Of a stretch of DNA of 64,000 nucleotides, positions 30,910-42,205 are shown piece after piece. This DNA comes from Lingula anatina. Lineage: Eukaryota > Brachiopoda > Lingulata > Lingulida > Lingulidae. The stretch lies in assembly GCF_001039355.2 (NCBI RefSeq), contig NW_019776016.1, positions 1 to 64,000 of the forward strand. The letters are read 5' to 3'. Both the position numbers and the translations under genes were made by a program. Every line of letters starts with the position of its first letter. The first letter of the stretch is position 1. Below the pieces are notes generated by a model. The model was not told where the DNA came from, did not search any database, and worked only from the letters and a program-made list of their open reading frames with translations.

Positions 30910-30948
30910 AGCTCGGGACAGGCACCTGGGCGCTGGTGTCAATTGCAG
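30910..30948 (+). promoter_or_regulatory. Candidate 5' UTR exon of the ADP-ribosylglycohydrolase-like gene
   Basis: A strong donor, CAG/GTGAGT, lies at 30948/30949. It could join the acceptor TTTTAG/CC at 34193, 16 bases before the start codon at 34210. A second equally good donor lies near 31841. The gene is divergent from beta-PIX, so 29835-30940 may act as a shared promoter region. Confidence 0.3.
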
Positions 30949-31450
30949 GTGAGTAGTTTTCTCATGTTTCTTCATTGACCATTATTATTTATGGCATTAT
31001 TACGCGATGCTAGTTATTACGATGAATTTTGTCGACTGTGACTGGAAAGCGAAAGTGATTGACTTTTTGAGTTTAAGATTAATTTACACAACTTCACAAG
31101 GAAGTTGTATCTTTGAGTCATCAGTTCACCTTCAGCTTCCAGGAGCCACATGAATGGAAATATCTGGTTATTCAGTGAAAGTAATGCCCAGCAGTAAATA
31201 CGTAAAAATGGCGTTTAAAATTATATCAGTAAAATCTTAATGGGAATGCTGCCAGTGTGTACAATTTGCTTTTATACTTGCTGTGTACTAGTGCATGTAC
31301 TGTAATTATGTGCATAAAACAAAGGTATTATATATGCTCTTCGCCTCAGTTACATGTACCAATGTAAAAGTGTCTAAGAAACAGACAGTTCCTAGTAGTC
31401 TTTTTAGCTGGGAACTTCTACAATGTGTATGTACTGTACATGTACATAAG

Positions 31451-31452
<2 letters not shown>

Positions 31453-31520
<68 letters not shown>
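31453..31520. repeat. (AT)n microsatellite
   Basis: About 34 AT units in the intergenic or 5' intron region upstream of the ADP-ribosylglycohydrolase-like gene. Open frames of repeated Ile-Tyr on both strands are artefacts. Confidence 0.95.
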
Positions 31521-31521
<1 letters not shown>

Positions 31522-32352
31522 AGTGAGTATCACTGTAGACCATTCTGGATATATATGAAGCCTGTAGCCACAGGTTATGAAACACAGTTCACATTGAGTT
31601 AACACTACATGTGATCAACATTTTCACCTTAACTGAACTGTAACATACTGTATTATTTTACTTTTCGGACATCAAAGATTGCCGTTGTGAAGAGAAGTTA
31701 TGTAAGGCTACACATGTAGTGACATAATACTGAGACAGCAGTTTGGAGAAACACCGGTAGCGGGTGTGTGTTTGTGTGCATCCTTATATCACACAGTTGT
31801 GTAATCAGCTGTTATATATGCATTCCTGTATCACTGGACAGGTGAGTAGAAGGCTTACTCATTTCTTCCTAATTCTTTGTTGAATTTTATATTGAAACAA
31901 AAAGCTAAATCAAATAAGTGTTTGTTAACACATGTAGCAGTGACTGGTTAATTAATAACTATTATGTATGTATTGATTATATTATAAATAATGATCACTG
32001 AGTGAAGGCCTTGATCAGTATGAAATATGGGACAAGGAAAACATTCTAAAAGGTGAAAGAAGGGAAAAAATTTTGTATTGAAAATTTTTATTAGTAACTG
32101 GCTTTGATGCCTGCTAATTTTTTATAATCCACATAGATAAAATAATTGAAATTAAACAAGGATACATAAATGCATTTAATTGTTGATGTTTTAGTCAAAA
32201 TAATTATGTGTGTTTTATATATTTATAAAGTACTCACTAACTACATATGCATGTATTTCATATACAACATTTTGTATATTTTCCACTCTTTACACTGTTA
32301 AATTTTATGTGCATTATATTATTCAGAATTTCTTTTCTGAGCTTCATTTATT

Positions 32353-33590
32353 AGTACCACCAGCGTGTACGCTGGCGGTACTCATGGTTTTAGTCCCGAC
32401 CCTTCTCGTACAGCTCCGCCGGCTCTGCCGGCTCCTGCGGCTCCTGCGGCTCCGCAGGATGACGTGGGATACGAGTCACCGTTACCGCTTCTCCTCCTAG
32501 ACCGCAAGGACCTGTGTCCCCATCTCTTGGATTTGGGTCACGTATAATCTCAACTTGAACCCCCTGGTTTTTTTGTCTCAGTTGGTGCATTGACCTGGGC
32601 GTGACGCTCGTTGAAATGCACCCTTGTCAAAAATTTTCAAAATTCAATGCTAAATATCTCCCAAACCAATGGAATTATGGGAAAAATTACTACAGATGGC
32701 TGACCAAAAGTCATATGTGAGGATTTCAAATATGCCCTTGGATTTGACCTTTGACCTTTATTTCAAGGTCAAACGGGCCAAAATTTTCTAAAAATGGGAA
32801 TTTTTTGCGAGAAAATTTTTATTTCAGCCGATATTTAGAAACGAAACATATCTTACCTATAATATTATGGGCAGGTGTTACCCTTAGGGTCATCTTTCAT
32901 TTTCGTGAGTTTGGGGTCAATCGGTGCATTTTCATGGTAGTAGCGGCCATTAGATGCTGAAACTGAAAATTCTCTCTAATTCTGGAACCGTTAATGCTAG
33001 AGACCTCTTGTTTTTTTCATTTTGTAGAACTTGTCAAGGGCAACACTGGGGGTGGTGTCCATTTTTTTTNNNNNNNNNNNNNNNNNNNNNNNNNNNNNNN
33101 NNNNNNNNNNNNNNNNNNNNNNNNNNNNNNNNNNNNNNNNNNNNNNNNNNNNNNNNNNNNNNNNNNNNNNNNNNNNNNNNNNNNNNNNNNNNNNNNNNNN
33201 NNNNNNNNNNNNNNNNNNNNNGAGATATGCTCAGTGTTGACCTTATGTTTTATCTTTTTGTCAGCATATATGCATCACTGATAACACATTTCAAGGAAAA
33301 CTAATAGGCCTAGTGTTTAGAAAATCACAGGAGTGATCAATGTTAGGAAAATACAGGCCAATTGGAAAATCCGCTTGATTGGACCATTTTTATGTTGTTT
33401 TTCCATTTTTTTTTTTTTTTTTTTGCATATTTTTGAAAATTCTTGTTTTTTGCATAGAGCTTGTCAAGGACAAGACTGGTTGTGGTGTCCCTTTTTTTTT
33501 CGGGGGGGGGGGTGGTGGTTCCATTCGAATGCGCTTACTCCAGCTGGTGGTACAATATCCGGAGGCGGTATCGCCTCTCTGATCCTCTAG
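32353..33590. repeat. Large dispersed repeat element interrupted by an assembly gap
   Basis: The left end contains GTACCACCAGCGTGTACGCTGG, which itself forms a hairpin. The right end contains CCAGCTGGTGGTAC in the opposite sense. Inside are five 9-bp GC-rich units (GCTCCGCCG/GCTCCTGCG, 32410-32457). A segment CTTGTCAAGGACAAGACTGG, then TGGTGTCC, occurs twice (33030-33068 and 33461-33498). No coherent protein is encoded. It looks like a non-autonomous element or nested copies of one. Confidence 0.5.
33070..33221. other. Assembly gap (152 N)
   Basis: A run of N inside the repeat element just after a T tract. Open frames that cross it are meaningless. Confidence 1.
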
Positions 33591-34209
33591 TTTATTCATT
33601 TATTTATTACGTTAATTAATTAATTAATTTGTTTACTTTTTATTTATTTATTTACTCATTCATGCATTCATTCCAAAACATATGACAAAGAATAAATAGA
33701 AATTTAAAATTCCAGACAATCAGACTGTACGGCAGGGTCAAGTCTCTGGCAGCTCTTGTGCTCTTCTCATCTCACCTCCAGCTATCAGACACTCCTCCCC
33801 CTGCTGCTTTTCACCAAGCTGCAAGGTGAGGAATTCTGTGTATAAATACAGCGGAAATGACAGAAGGAATAACTGAATAGGTGTACACTGTAGATAAATC
33901 AGTGGATAGTTAGATGAATATGTTTGTAGATAAAAGCAAAGTGAAGTAAAAAAAAAATACCCCAAAAGAAAGAAAGAAAAAGATTATTTTTTCATGGGTA
34001 AAGTTTACAGGATTGTGCCCGATTTCAGGATTTTCAGTCTTCATTCTGATGTTTTTTTTTAATGTAGACTAAATGTTATGAGAAATTGCAAGCTACATTT
34101 TCGGGATTTTCAGTTTTCACAACTTTCACTCTTGTTATTATAAAAAAATAGATCCATAGATGTTGCTAAAACTTTAGGCATCCTACATTTTAGCCAAAAT
34201 CGCATCAAG

Positions 34210-34527
34210 ATGACCTCCAAGCTAGAGGAAGCCAGGCACAATGCACTGTGGGGACTGTGTATAGCTGATGCACTAGCCATGCCTGTACACTGGTATTACA
34301 ACCCTGAGGACATCAAGTACGGCTATGGGGATTGGCTGACTGGATATAGAGCACCCAATCAAAAACACCCTAGCAGCATCTTGTCCCTGTCTGCTGTGGG
34401 TAAGGGGTTATAGTGCTAGCCTAATTGTGTAGTATTGATTTTAGGTATTATAATTTGACTTTGTCAGTTTTATTCTTGACTTATTTTATAAAAGCAAAGA
34501 ATATATTTACATAGGAGATAATAATCT

Positions 34528-34571
<44 letters not shown>

Positions 34572-36376
34572 TTTACATTGAATAATCATCTGATAATATT
34601 TTATTACAAGGCAAAGTACACCCTGACTATAATTAAATTTTAGGTGGATGGTAAAGTGTTGAAGGTTGAATGTTTAAGAGTGGTATAAATCATCTATTCA
34701 AAATTGTATAATTTATCGATTAATCTCTCTGATATTTAAAAATATAAGAAAAACATTCTTCCTCAGACGGCAGTGGCCGCAGTGGCTGGCATGCCAAGTC
34801 GAGACCAGTAGTGGGCAATGTTATCCTGCAAGGCAAGGATAAGTACTGGATGTCTTCGAACAGAAACACCCACTATCACCAAGGTAAACTGAGTTTACTC
34901 CAAGTAGATGACACAAAATACAGAATAAAGTTTTGTATATTCAATTAAAATTTATACCCAGTAAAAATCACATTTAAAAGATCCGGTTTTAAATTTTAGT
35001 GGTAACAGAGATTTTATAAGAATAAAATGATATTTTAAAGAAAATTATTTTCTACCACTCAGCTTGATATTTATCTATATATTTATGAAGTCACGGAATT
35101 ATACAAGATAAAATTCATCTTGCATTGAAAATTCAAAGGAACTTTACAGACACTTCAACATAAGAGACCTAATTTTAGTCATATTGAAGCCTTACGATTG
35201 AAGGAACAGTTTGAATTAATTGCATAATTTACAAAACTGATAAATTACTAAAAGAATACTTTTTATCAACTCCCATACATGTAGGTATGAAGGCTGGTGA
35301 TAACACCCTCAATGCCCTGTGTGCAGTGCGTGTGGCAGACATCCTCAAGAAGACTGACCCAGATGGCAAGCTGACCAACAGGGAGCTCCAAGCGGCTGTC
35401 CTGGAGGACTATGTCCAGTTTTTGACCACACCTGACTCCCACAATGACACCTATGCCGAGTCCTTCCACAGGGCCTTCTTTAAGGACTGGGACAATCTCG
35501 ATACTCCACCCAGGAAGGGGAAAGAGATTTTGGAGTTTGCTGAGGAAAGGTAAAATTCGAAATCTTTTTTGTTTACATTTCAGGCTTGTTGATTTCATTT
35601 CTGACTAATCAGTTTTTTTATTCAGAATTTTAGACAAGACAAGTGTTTGTTGACAAGCAAGTCAATGCCTTCATTATTACGCACACCTCTAACACCCCAT
35701 TTCCATAGATTTTAAGATCGATCTATCCCTGTGGGGAGTCTCACTAGATTACTGTCAGCTTGGCCGGCTTAAGCGTCTGTCCCGCCTACTAAAAGCTGTA
35801 AGGGGGTAATTGACTATGATGCCCGCTCGGCTGACTGCAATTTAGCGTGAACCCCCAGGGAGTTAGGTCGATCTAAAACTTAATCTTTAGATCGATCTAA
35901 ATCTCTGGGAAAGCACACTAAGTGATATAATTCTTGTTCTAAGTTTTCAGATTTCTTCCTTGCTTCATTTTTAAGGGACTTATAATTTGAGTTTTAGAAT
36001 GTGTTTTTGCTCTATAATTTCCTCTAAAAATGAGCTTTTTCATTGTTTCAAAAATTTTTTTTAATTTAAGCTATATGCTTTTTCTCTACTCCAGATATGC
36101 CCAAAGAATGAAAGAAAGCCCAGACTCCCAGCTAGCTGTGATTGGTTCCTTTGTCATGGCGATTCCATGGATACTCCACAGAGCCAACCAATCAGCTGAT
36201 GACTGTGCCAAAGCTGCAGTGGAGTTTGTTCGTCTTACCCACCCTGTGCCCAATCTGGAAACCTATGTGGATCTATATGCAAGGTATGCTGTCAAATAAT
36301 AATAGTAATAATAATCATAATAATCATAAAAATAACAAAATACTACTACTACTACTACTACTACTAATCATTATTA

Positions 36377-36417
<41 letters not shown>

Positions 36418-37875
36418 CATCTTATTTTATTGTCATTTTTATATGATGTATTATTTCCTTCAAGTGAAGAGGATACTGCCCTAATCACCTCTTTCCCCAC
36501 AATAGAAAATAAAAAGTGGACATAAGATGAACTTCTTCAGCTTTGTGATTTTACTTAAATATATCTCAGCTTCTTTTTGAAAACCCCAGCCTGTGGCTTG
36601 GTTTTGTCATTCCCTTTGCACCAGTACTATGACCTTCCTATAGTAACAGTAATTGTTGATGTAATAATGTTATTTCTTCCCATAATACAACAGCAATTGT
36701 TGTTGTAATAATGGTTAGTGTCTTCCCATAATGCACAGCAATTGTTGATGTAATAATGTTTGATGTCTTCCCATAATACAACAGCAATTGTTGATGTAAT
36801 AATGTTTGATGTCTTCCCATAATACAACAGCAGTTGTTGATGCAACAACTTTGGTTTTCCATGTGTATGCAATACTGGTATTATGTACAAGTTCATGTCA
36901 TGATTTTTTTAGACTGTTGCATGCAGTTCTCCATGGAAAAAGTCTCAGGAAGGAGGCAATGACAGTGCTAGAGCACAAAGAGATGGGTGGAAGAAAGAAA
37001 TTGGAAAAAGTTTTGAAATTCATGGAAAAGGCAGAAATGTAAGTGAAATTCTTTCACATTATAAGTTAATTTTGTTATCTCTCTATGACAATAATGAAAG
37101 CTATTTTCTTTTATCTACTGATATTATTACACATAAAGCCAAGAATCAAATACATAATTAACTATGATAAGATACATGTATGCGTCTTTGCAGTAAAGCC
37201 AATTTATGATCATTGAATAAGATTTCAGCAGAGTTATTTTGCGTTTTTCTCTCCATAAGGCTACCCCGTGGATCAGAGGAGAGGTTGAACATGTACCAGG
37301 AAGTGTCATTCACACTGGGCTCAGCCTGCTATATTCAGGGTGCCATGTCCACCATGTTGTTCACTGCTATGGAGTTTCATGAAGACTTTGAAGGGGGTGT
37401 CTTGGCTAATGCAAACATTGGAGGCAAGTTTTTTTTTTTAAATCTTCCTGATTGTAGTGTTTTGGTATCTGAAATTGTTTTGAGTAATTGAATTTTTGAG
37501 TTATTATCAATAGGAGGAAAAGAAGTGTAAAATTTGATATGTTTGATTATAACTATTGCTGCAGAGAAATTGTGATACAACTTTATGCTGACAAACTGAC
37601 ATGTAGTATGTTAAGTATGGTTTTTTCATATTGTAAAATTTTCTTTCAGTAAAAATAAGATTTTATTAATAATTTTTTTTATTAAAACTAATTTTCTAGG
37701 AGAAAACTGTCACAGAGGGGCAGCACTGGGTGCCCTGCTTGGAGCTGCTACCACCCATCATGGTGTCGGAATTCCTGCTAAATTCAAAGCTGAACTGGGG
37801 ACATCTAGGGAGAAGCTGAGAGAGCTGACATCAATGAAAAATGAGGGGATTCCCAAGCCATTTCAGGGGGTCTAA
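34210..37875 (+). CDS. ADP-ribosylglycohydrolase-fold protein
   Basis: Seven coding exons with matching phases: 34210-34399, 34767-34883, 35285-35549, 36095-36283, 36913-37038, 37260-37423, 37700-37875 (408 residues). The N-terminal ALWGLCIADALAMPVHWYYN matches the first conserved block of the ADP-ribosylglycohydrolase (DraG) family. GMKAGDNTLNALCAVR sits where the family has its TDDT-type metal motif. The C-terminal IGGENCHRGAALGALLGA replaces the usual GGDxDT block. Family members remove ADP-ribose from proteins or related substrates with two metal ions; the substitutions at both acidic motifs suggest altered metal binding or lost activity. No signal peptide is seen, so it is probably cytosolic. 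Intron 6 begins with GC rather than GT (GAG/GCAAGT at 37423/37424), which is needed to keep the frame. Confidence 0.88.
35690..35935. mobile_element. MITE-like element in intron 3 of the glycohydrolase-like gene
   Basis: The left side (CATTTCCATAGATTTTAAGATCGATCTA, then CCCTGTGGGGAG) is mirrored on the right (CCCCCAGGGAGTTAGG, then TTTAGATCGATCTAAATCTC, TGGGAAAG). The repeated AGATCGATCT palindrome forms the stem tips. It is non-coding. Confidence 0.55.
36318..36415. repeat. Microsatellite cluster (ACT)n and (ATT)n
   Basis: About 7 CTA units followed by about 13 ATT units, just downstream of exon 4 of the glycohydrolase-like gene. Confidence 0.85.
36640..36850. repeat. ~48-bp minisatellite in glycohydrolase-like intron 4
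   Basis: Four to five units of the pattern CAGCAATTGTTGATGTAATAATG, then TCTTCCCATAATACAA. The period is about 45-50 bp and the array ends about 60 bp before the exon 5 acceptor. CAATTGTTG and complementary parts can pair. The minus-strand open frames here are repeat artefacts. Confidence 0.8.
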
Positions 37876-39643
37876 GTTGCAATAATTTCAATTGCTCTCC
37901 ACGTGAACTGTTCAGTATATAGAGAGCTGAAAAGTACAGGGATGTCCAGACTGCACAAAGGATATGGTATTATTCATATAATTATCTGAAAGGATGCTAG
38001 ATTTTTTTCCCTTGGTTTGAATGTTATATTAATTACAAAACACTAAGGACGGTACGGTCAGTATTTGTATTCATCGTCAGGATCTACTTTTTTGCTGCTT
38101 TTTGGGACTACCTCAGTAGACATCTAATCGCATCTTAGGGGCAGAGGACAAATTAGTGTCTTCTTTTATAATTATTCTAACCACATAAAACGATGAAATA
38201 TGAGACAGAAGAATCACAGTCACTGCCCAACATTAATGGCATGAAAGTTTCAGCTATTATAATTATGGTATTTTTTGTGTTATTAGAAAGGTGGGTATTA
38301 TTTGCTCTCTTCTTGTTCGAGCGCCATCTGTGTTCCTTCTTTTGTGTGATTTTAGTTACCTCTGATCTCAAGTGATTGTTTAAATCCCTTTGGTCTCACG
38401 CAGTTTTCTATATTAATAGTTCAGGGTCATATTCAAACTTCCGTATCTGACATGTTTGTTGATGAAGTTTCTCGTGATCTTAATTTCATTTCATCACTGT
38501 CTAGTCCTCTACCTCTGCTTTGTCATGGTAAACTTTGTTGTAAAGATATTCAGTTCCACTGTCATACATTCTAAGGAGGATTATAGAGGTATGATGAAGG
38601 TGTGTAGTTAAATTTGTTTCTTATTGATATATACAAATTTAATTACTATGTTACTGATTTGCTTTTATTGTTGTTTTAGGGTACAATACTGACACCAGGT
38701 TTTTTTTCAATAAAGAATACTGAATCCCAAACTGCATCATTTTACTTTTCGACTGAACTCGTTAAAATGGGAGCATTATCCTAAATGAAGTCACTTAACA
38801 ATTTTAACATTAACGTCCATTGATAACTGTAACTAAGTCAATTAAATTACTCAAAAGGGAAATTTCTTTTTAGAGCTTATTGTTTTTTATCAAGTTAAGA
38901 TTTTTCATTTAAATATTAGAGCGGAAAATCGCTGGTTTTAGCAAAATAAGTCCAGTTTTTCTCTTATTTATTTATTTTATTATATTTAAAGGCTTATTTT
39001 ACTGTTTATGTTCCCCATCAATCCTGGCCTGACATATCTTAAATGTAACCTCCCACCCACAAAGCACTGAATTTTGCAACCAATCTTCGTTTTTTCATAA
39101 GATAGGCACGAATTAATGGCTACCATGCCAAACAAACAGCAGTTATAAAAATTTCCCCCGGTCAAACCTTGGTCACTGTTTACTGGCTTTTTAATTGTAT
39201 AGGAATCTGAATCTAAGTAGAGTATAGTATAAGTTGTGGGAATAATATTTGGGTTTATTTCCATGGCCAATTAACAGGATTTAGAGCACCTCCTATGTAA
39301 AATAGTATCAAAAGCAAGCTGGTGTGCTACCATAAATACTCGTAAAGTCTCCAATAATTTTCTTTTTCTTCATTTTCTTCTGCTGAAAACAAACTGTTCA
39401 CTTGCACTTTGTTGATAATAGACACGAGACCAAAGAGAAAACTAGAACCAAACCATAGATTTGTACATGAGTCATTTATCATGATAAATATTTATAACAG
39501 CTTTGTTGTCGGTACGTTTTTTATAGATATATAAATACTTTATTTACTTTGGATTTTGAGCTGAAGCACAAGAAGTAAAGAAAAGCATTTTTCTTTTTCA
39601 CAATGTCACATATCGATGGTAATTCATTATTTTCTTAAGTCAT
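37876..39643. other. 3' UTR of the glycohydrolase-like gene and convergent intergenic space
   Basis: An AATAAA at 38709-38714 is a plausible poly(A) signal, which would give a 3' UTR of about 850 bases. No exon-like frame is visible. On the other strand, TTTATT at 39539-39544 (AATAAA on the minus strand) lies about 100 bases past the stop of the next gene and fits its poly(A) signal. Confidence 0.55.
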
Positions 39644-40591
39644 TTACTTTCCTCCGGTGAAATGGTCGACGACGGTGCCGGCAGCATCTTTCCCAGTGTT
39701 GATCATACCGTGGATTGTGTGGTTCATGTTGTGGAAAGTTTGACCTGACGAAAAAAATAAGAAAGACATAATTAACATATAACTAGTGCTGCCACAATAT
39801 CAAACAAATAAGACATTTCGTTGTTGATTATTACGTGAACTGCAAATGCTAAGTTTTGGAAATTCTGGCAAATAACAGAGATATAATTTATACCAACAGC
39901 TCGGTGATATAAGCGAAGAGATAAAACAAAATTCAGGTAATCGTTATATAGCAAGCACGTCTTTTCTGCATCAGCAAAATTATTGCCTTATATAACTTAT
40001 CCCGTAAAAGGAGCGCCCATCTAACAGCCGTGAACGTTTCGGAAGAGTAGGGGTCTTTTTCGTTTCACTAAGGTTATATTATTTCTCGAAACAAAATGAA
40101 CATCCGTCGGCTCAGCTAAGGATGCAAGATATCATTTTGGCTTCTTAGGACCGATCCTCTTATCCATGGCCAGGATGCAACCTTAACTGAACGGACGGGG
40201 TGTTGTCGCATTAAAATACTGGAATGGAAAAAGTGATACCAAGGATCTCAGCGGCAGCAGCCTTAAGGGCAGTCAGGGCGTCTGTGCCGTGCTGAACCAA
40301 GAGGTTGCCCTTGTCCTTCAAGTCCTGCACGTGACCGGACAGCTTGTCACTCAGGGTGTTCACGTGACCACTGACGGCGTTCCACAAGTTGCTGGCGTGG
40401 CCCTTCAGGGTCTGGTGGAGGGTCTTGGCGGCCTGGAAAGTGCGGCGGAAATTAGCTACATGTTGTTTTAGAAGAATTTGGACGTCTGGTACATTCACAT
40501 TCCTATGGCATTTGCCTTATTTTACTGATGTTTAGAAAAAATGTAATTATCCCGCATTGTCTCAATGTGGTGCCCACGCAACTCATGGTTT

Positions 40592-40622
<31 letters not shown>

Positions 40623-42172
40623 TTGCCTTTTGCAAATGTTTTCAGGTTTCAGTTCTGTTGGCATGGCTTTCGTCTAATATTTTCGAGTTAGTAAACAGGC
40701 ACACACAAACACACACACAGTGACACACAAACAGATAGAGAGAGAGAACAAGAGGACGGTAAACTCACGCTGACGACTGTGTCCACGTGTGGTTTAAAAG
40801 CTTCAGCAATTGCACTTCCGGCAGAGGCGGTGGCGTTCTTGACACTTTCCCACAAGTCCTTGATGAAGCGTCTGCTTCTGATACCAGACAGCACCTTCTG
40901 GGCTTCGTTCTTCAGGTACTTCTCAACAAGACCCTGGAACACGCCGCTGAGGCCGGTGCTCATCTCGCTCAGCTTCCCCTGGACTTTCTGTTCAAAGTCC
41001 TCTGAAAACGCATTTTGAAATGTGTAGGGACTGGCGTATTACATTACTACTAATTATATACTTCAGATCATTTCCTATTTTTTTACTCAGTCTACCATTG
41101 ATGTCGACCATTCTTCCTTGGGTGCCAAGCCGATGTAAAAATAAACACGTATAAAAACCGAGTGAATAATTACACGAACCAGCAGAAAAGCAATAAACAC
41201 AGAACATTTTATAACGTTGTCATAACGATACCGTACCATACCATATTATAAGATTTTTTGATTACGTAAACGTTATGGTAACGTTATAATAAGCTTTGCG
41301 TTTGCAGGTACAGTGTATTAAAACTTACGGATAACCTTGTCAGCCTTCTTGTTCAGGGCGTCGAGGCCCTCGCCAATGAAGGCGCCGGTGCTGACGGAGT
41401 CCGTGAGGGCCTGGAGCTCGGTGTGGGCCACCTCAACCAGGTCCTTCAAATCCTCAACCTGTAACATCACACCTCATTCGTACATTTTTATTTTGGAAAT
41501 GACATATCAATTCATCGTTTTATTGAAACGCCAAGAAATTATGTTCATTTGTCTTTGTAATGGGTTTTATATTTCGTTGAGCGATTTTTAGTGTGTTCTT
41601 GAAAACATGGCTCAAATCAGCGAAACTTTTCTTCGGGGACAGGGTTATGTTTACATAAATATCTGTGAAATAGATTGCCCGTCTTTTAGATTTCTTCAAA
41701 CGGAGAACTTGCAGAGTTTATCTATTTATTTAAAAGCTTGGTTTTCTTACAGTGAATACGTTTTTCCCTTTGCCTGTTTTTTCTTCGGCATTCGTATTCA
41801 TCTTTACATTAAGGATGCTAAAGTATGATACACAGATATGTCCACAACCTTTGAGAAAATATAATTGCCGAGTTATTTGTTTTACCTTCAACGTTTAAAA
41901 AACAATTTTAAAAATAATAAAATTAGGGGAAAATAAACAGAGGCGTTTACCTTGCTGCCGAAAAAAGCCTTGGCGACTTCAATGGCGACGCTGCCATCCT
42001 TCAACAGGGCCTCAGAAGCGTCTTTCCCACTGTTCATTGCCTTCATCATGTCGCTGATTATAACTGAAAAGTAACATGTATCATATATGTAACGAGTGAA
42101 TGCTTGTGGATCCCTGATTCATCTTATTTATAAGATGTTTGACCAGACATTGATTAACGACCCTAATTTTGA

Positions 42173-42205
<33 letters not shown>

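Noticed and set aside
31295-31605. Open frames across the AT array on both strands
   Set aside because: Repeat artefacts.
32954-33304. Open frames spanning the N run
   Set aside because: The frame is kept only because N codons are treated as open.
36627-36896. Minus-strand open frames with repeated YYGKT-type peptides
   Set aside because: They follow the 48-bp minisatellite inside a plus-strand intron.
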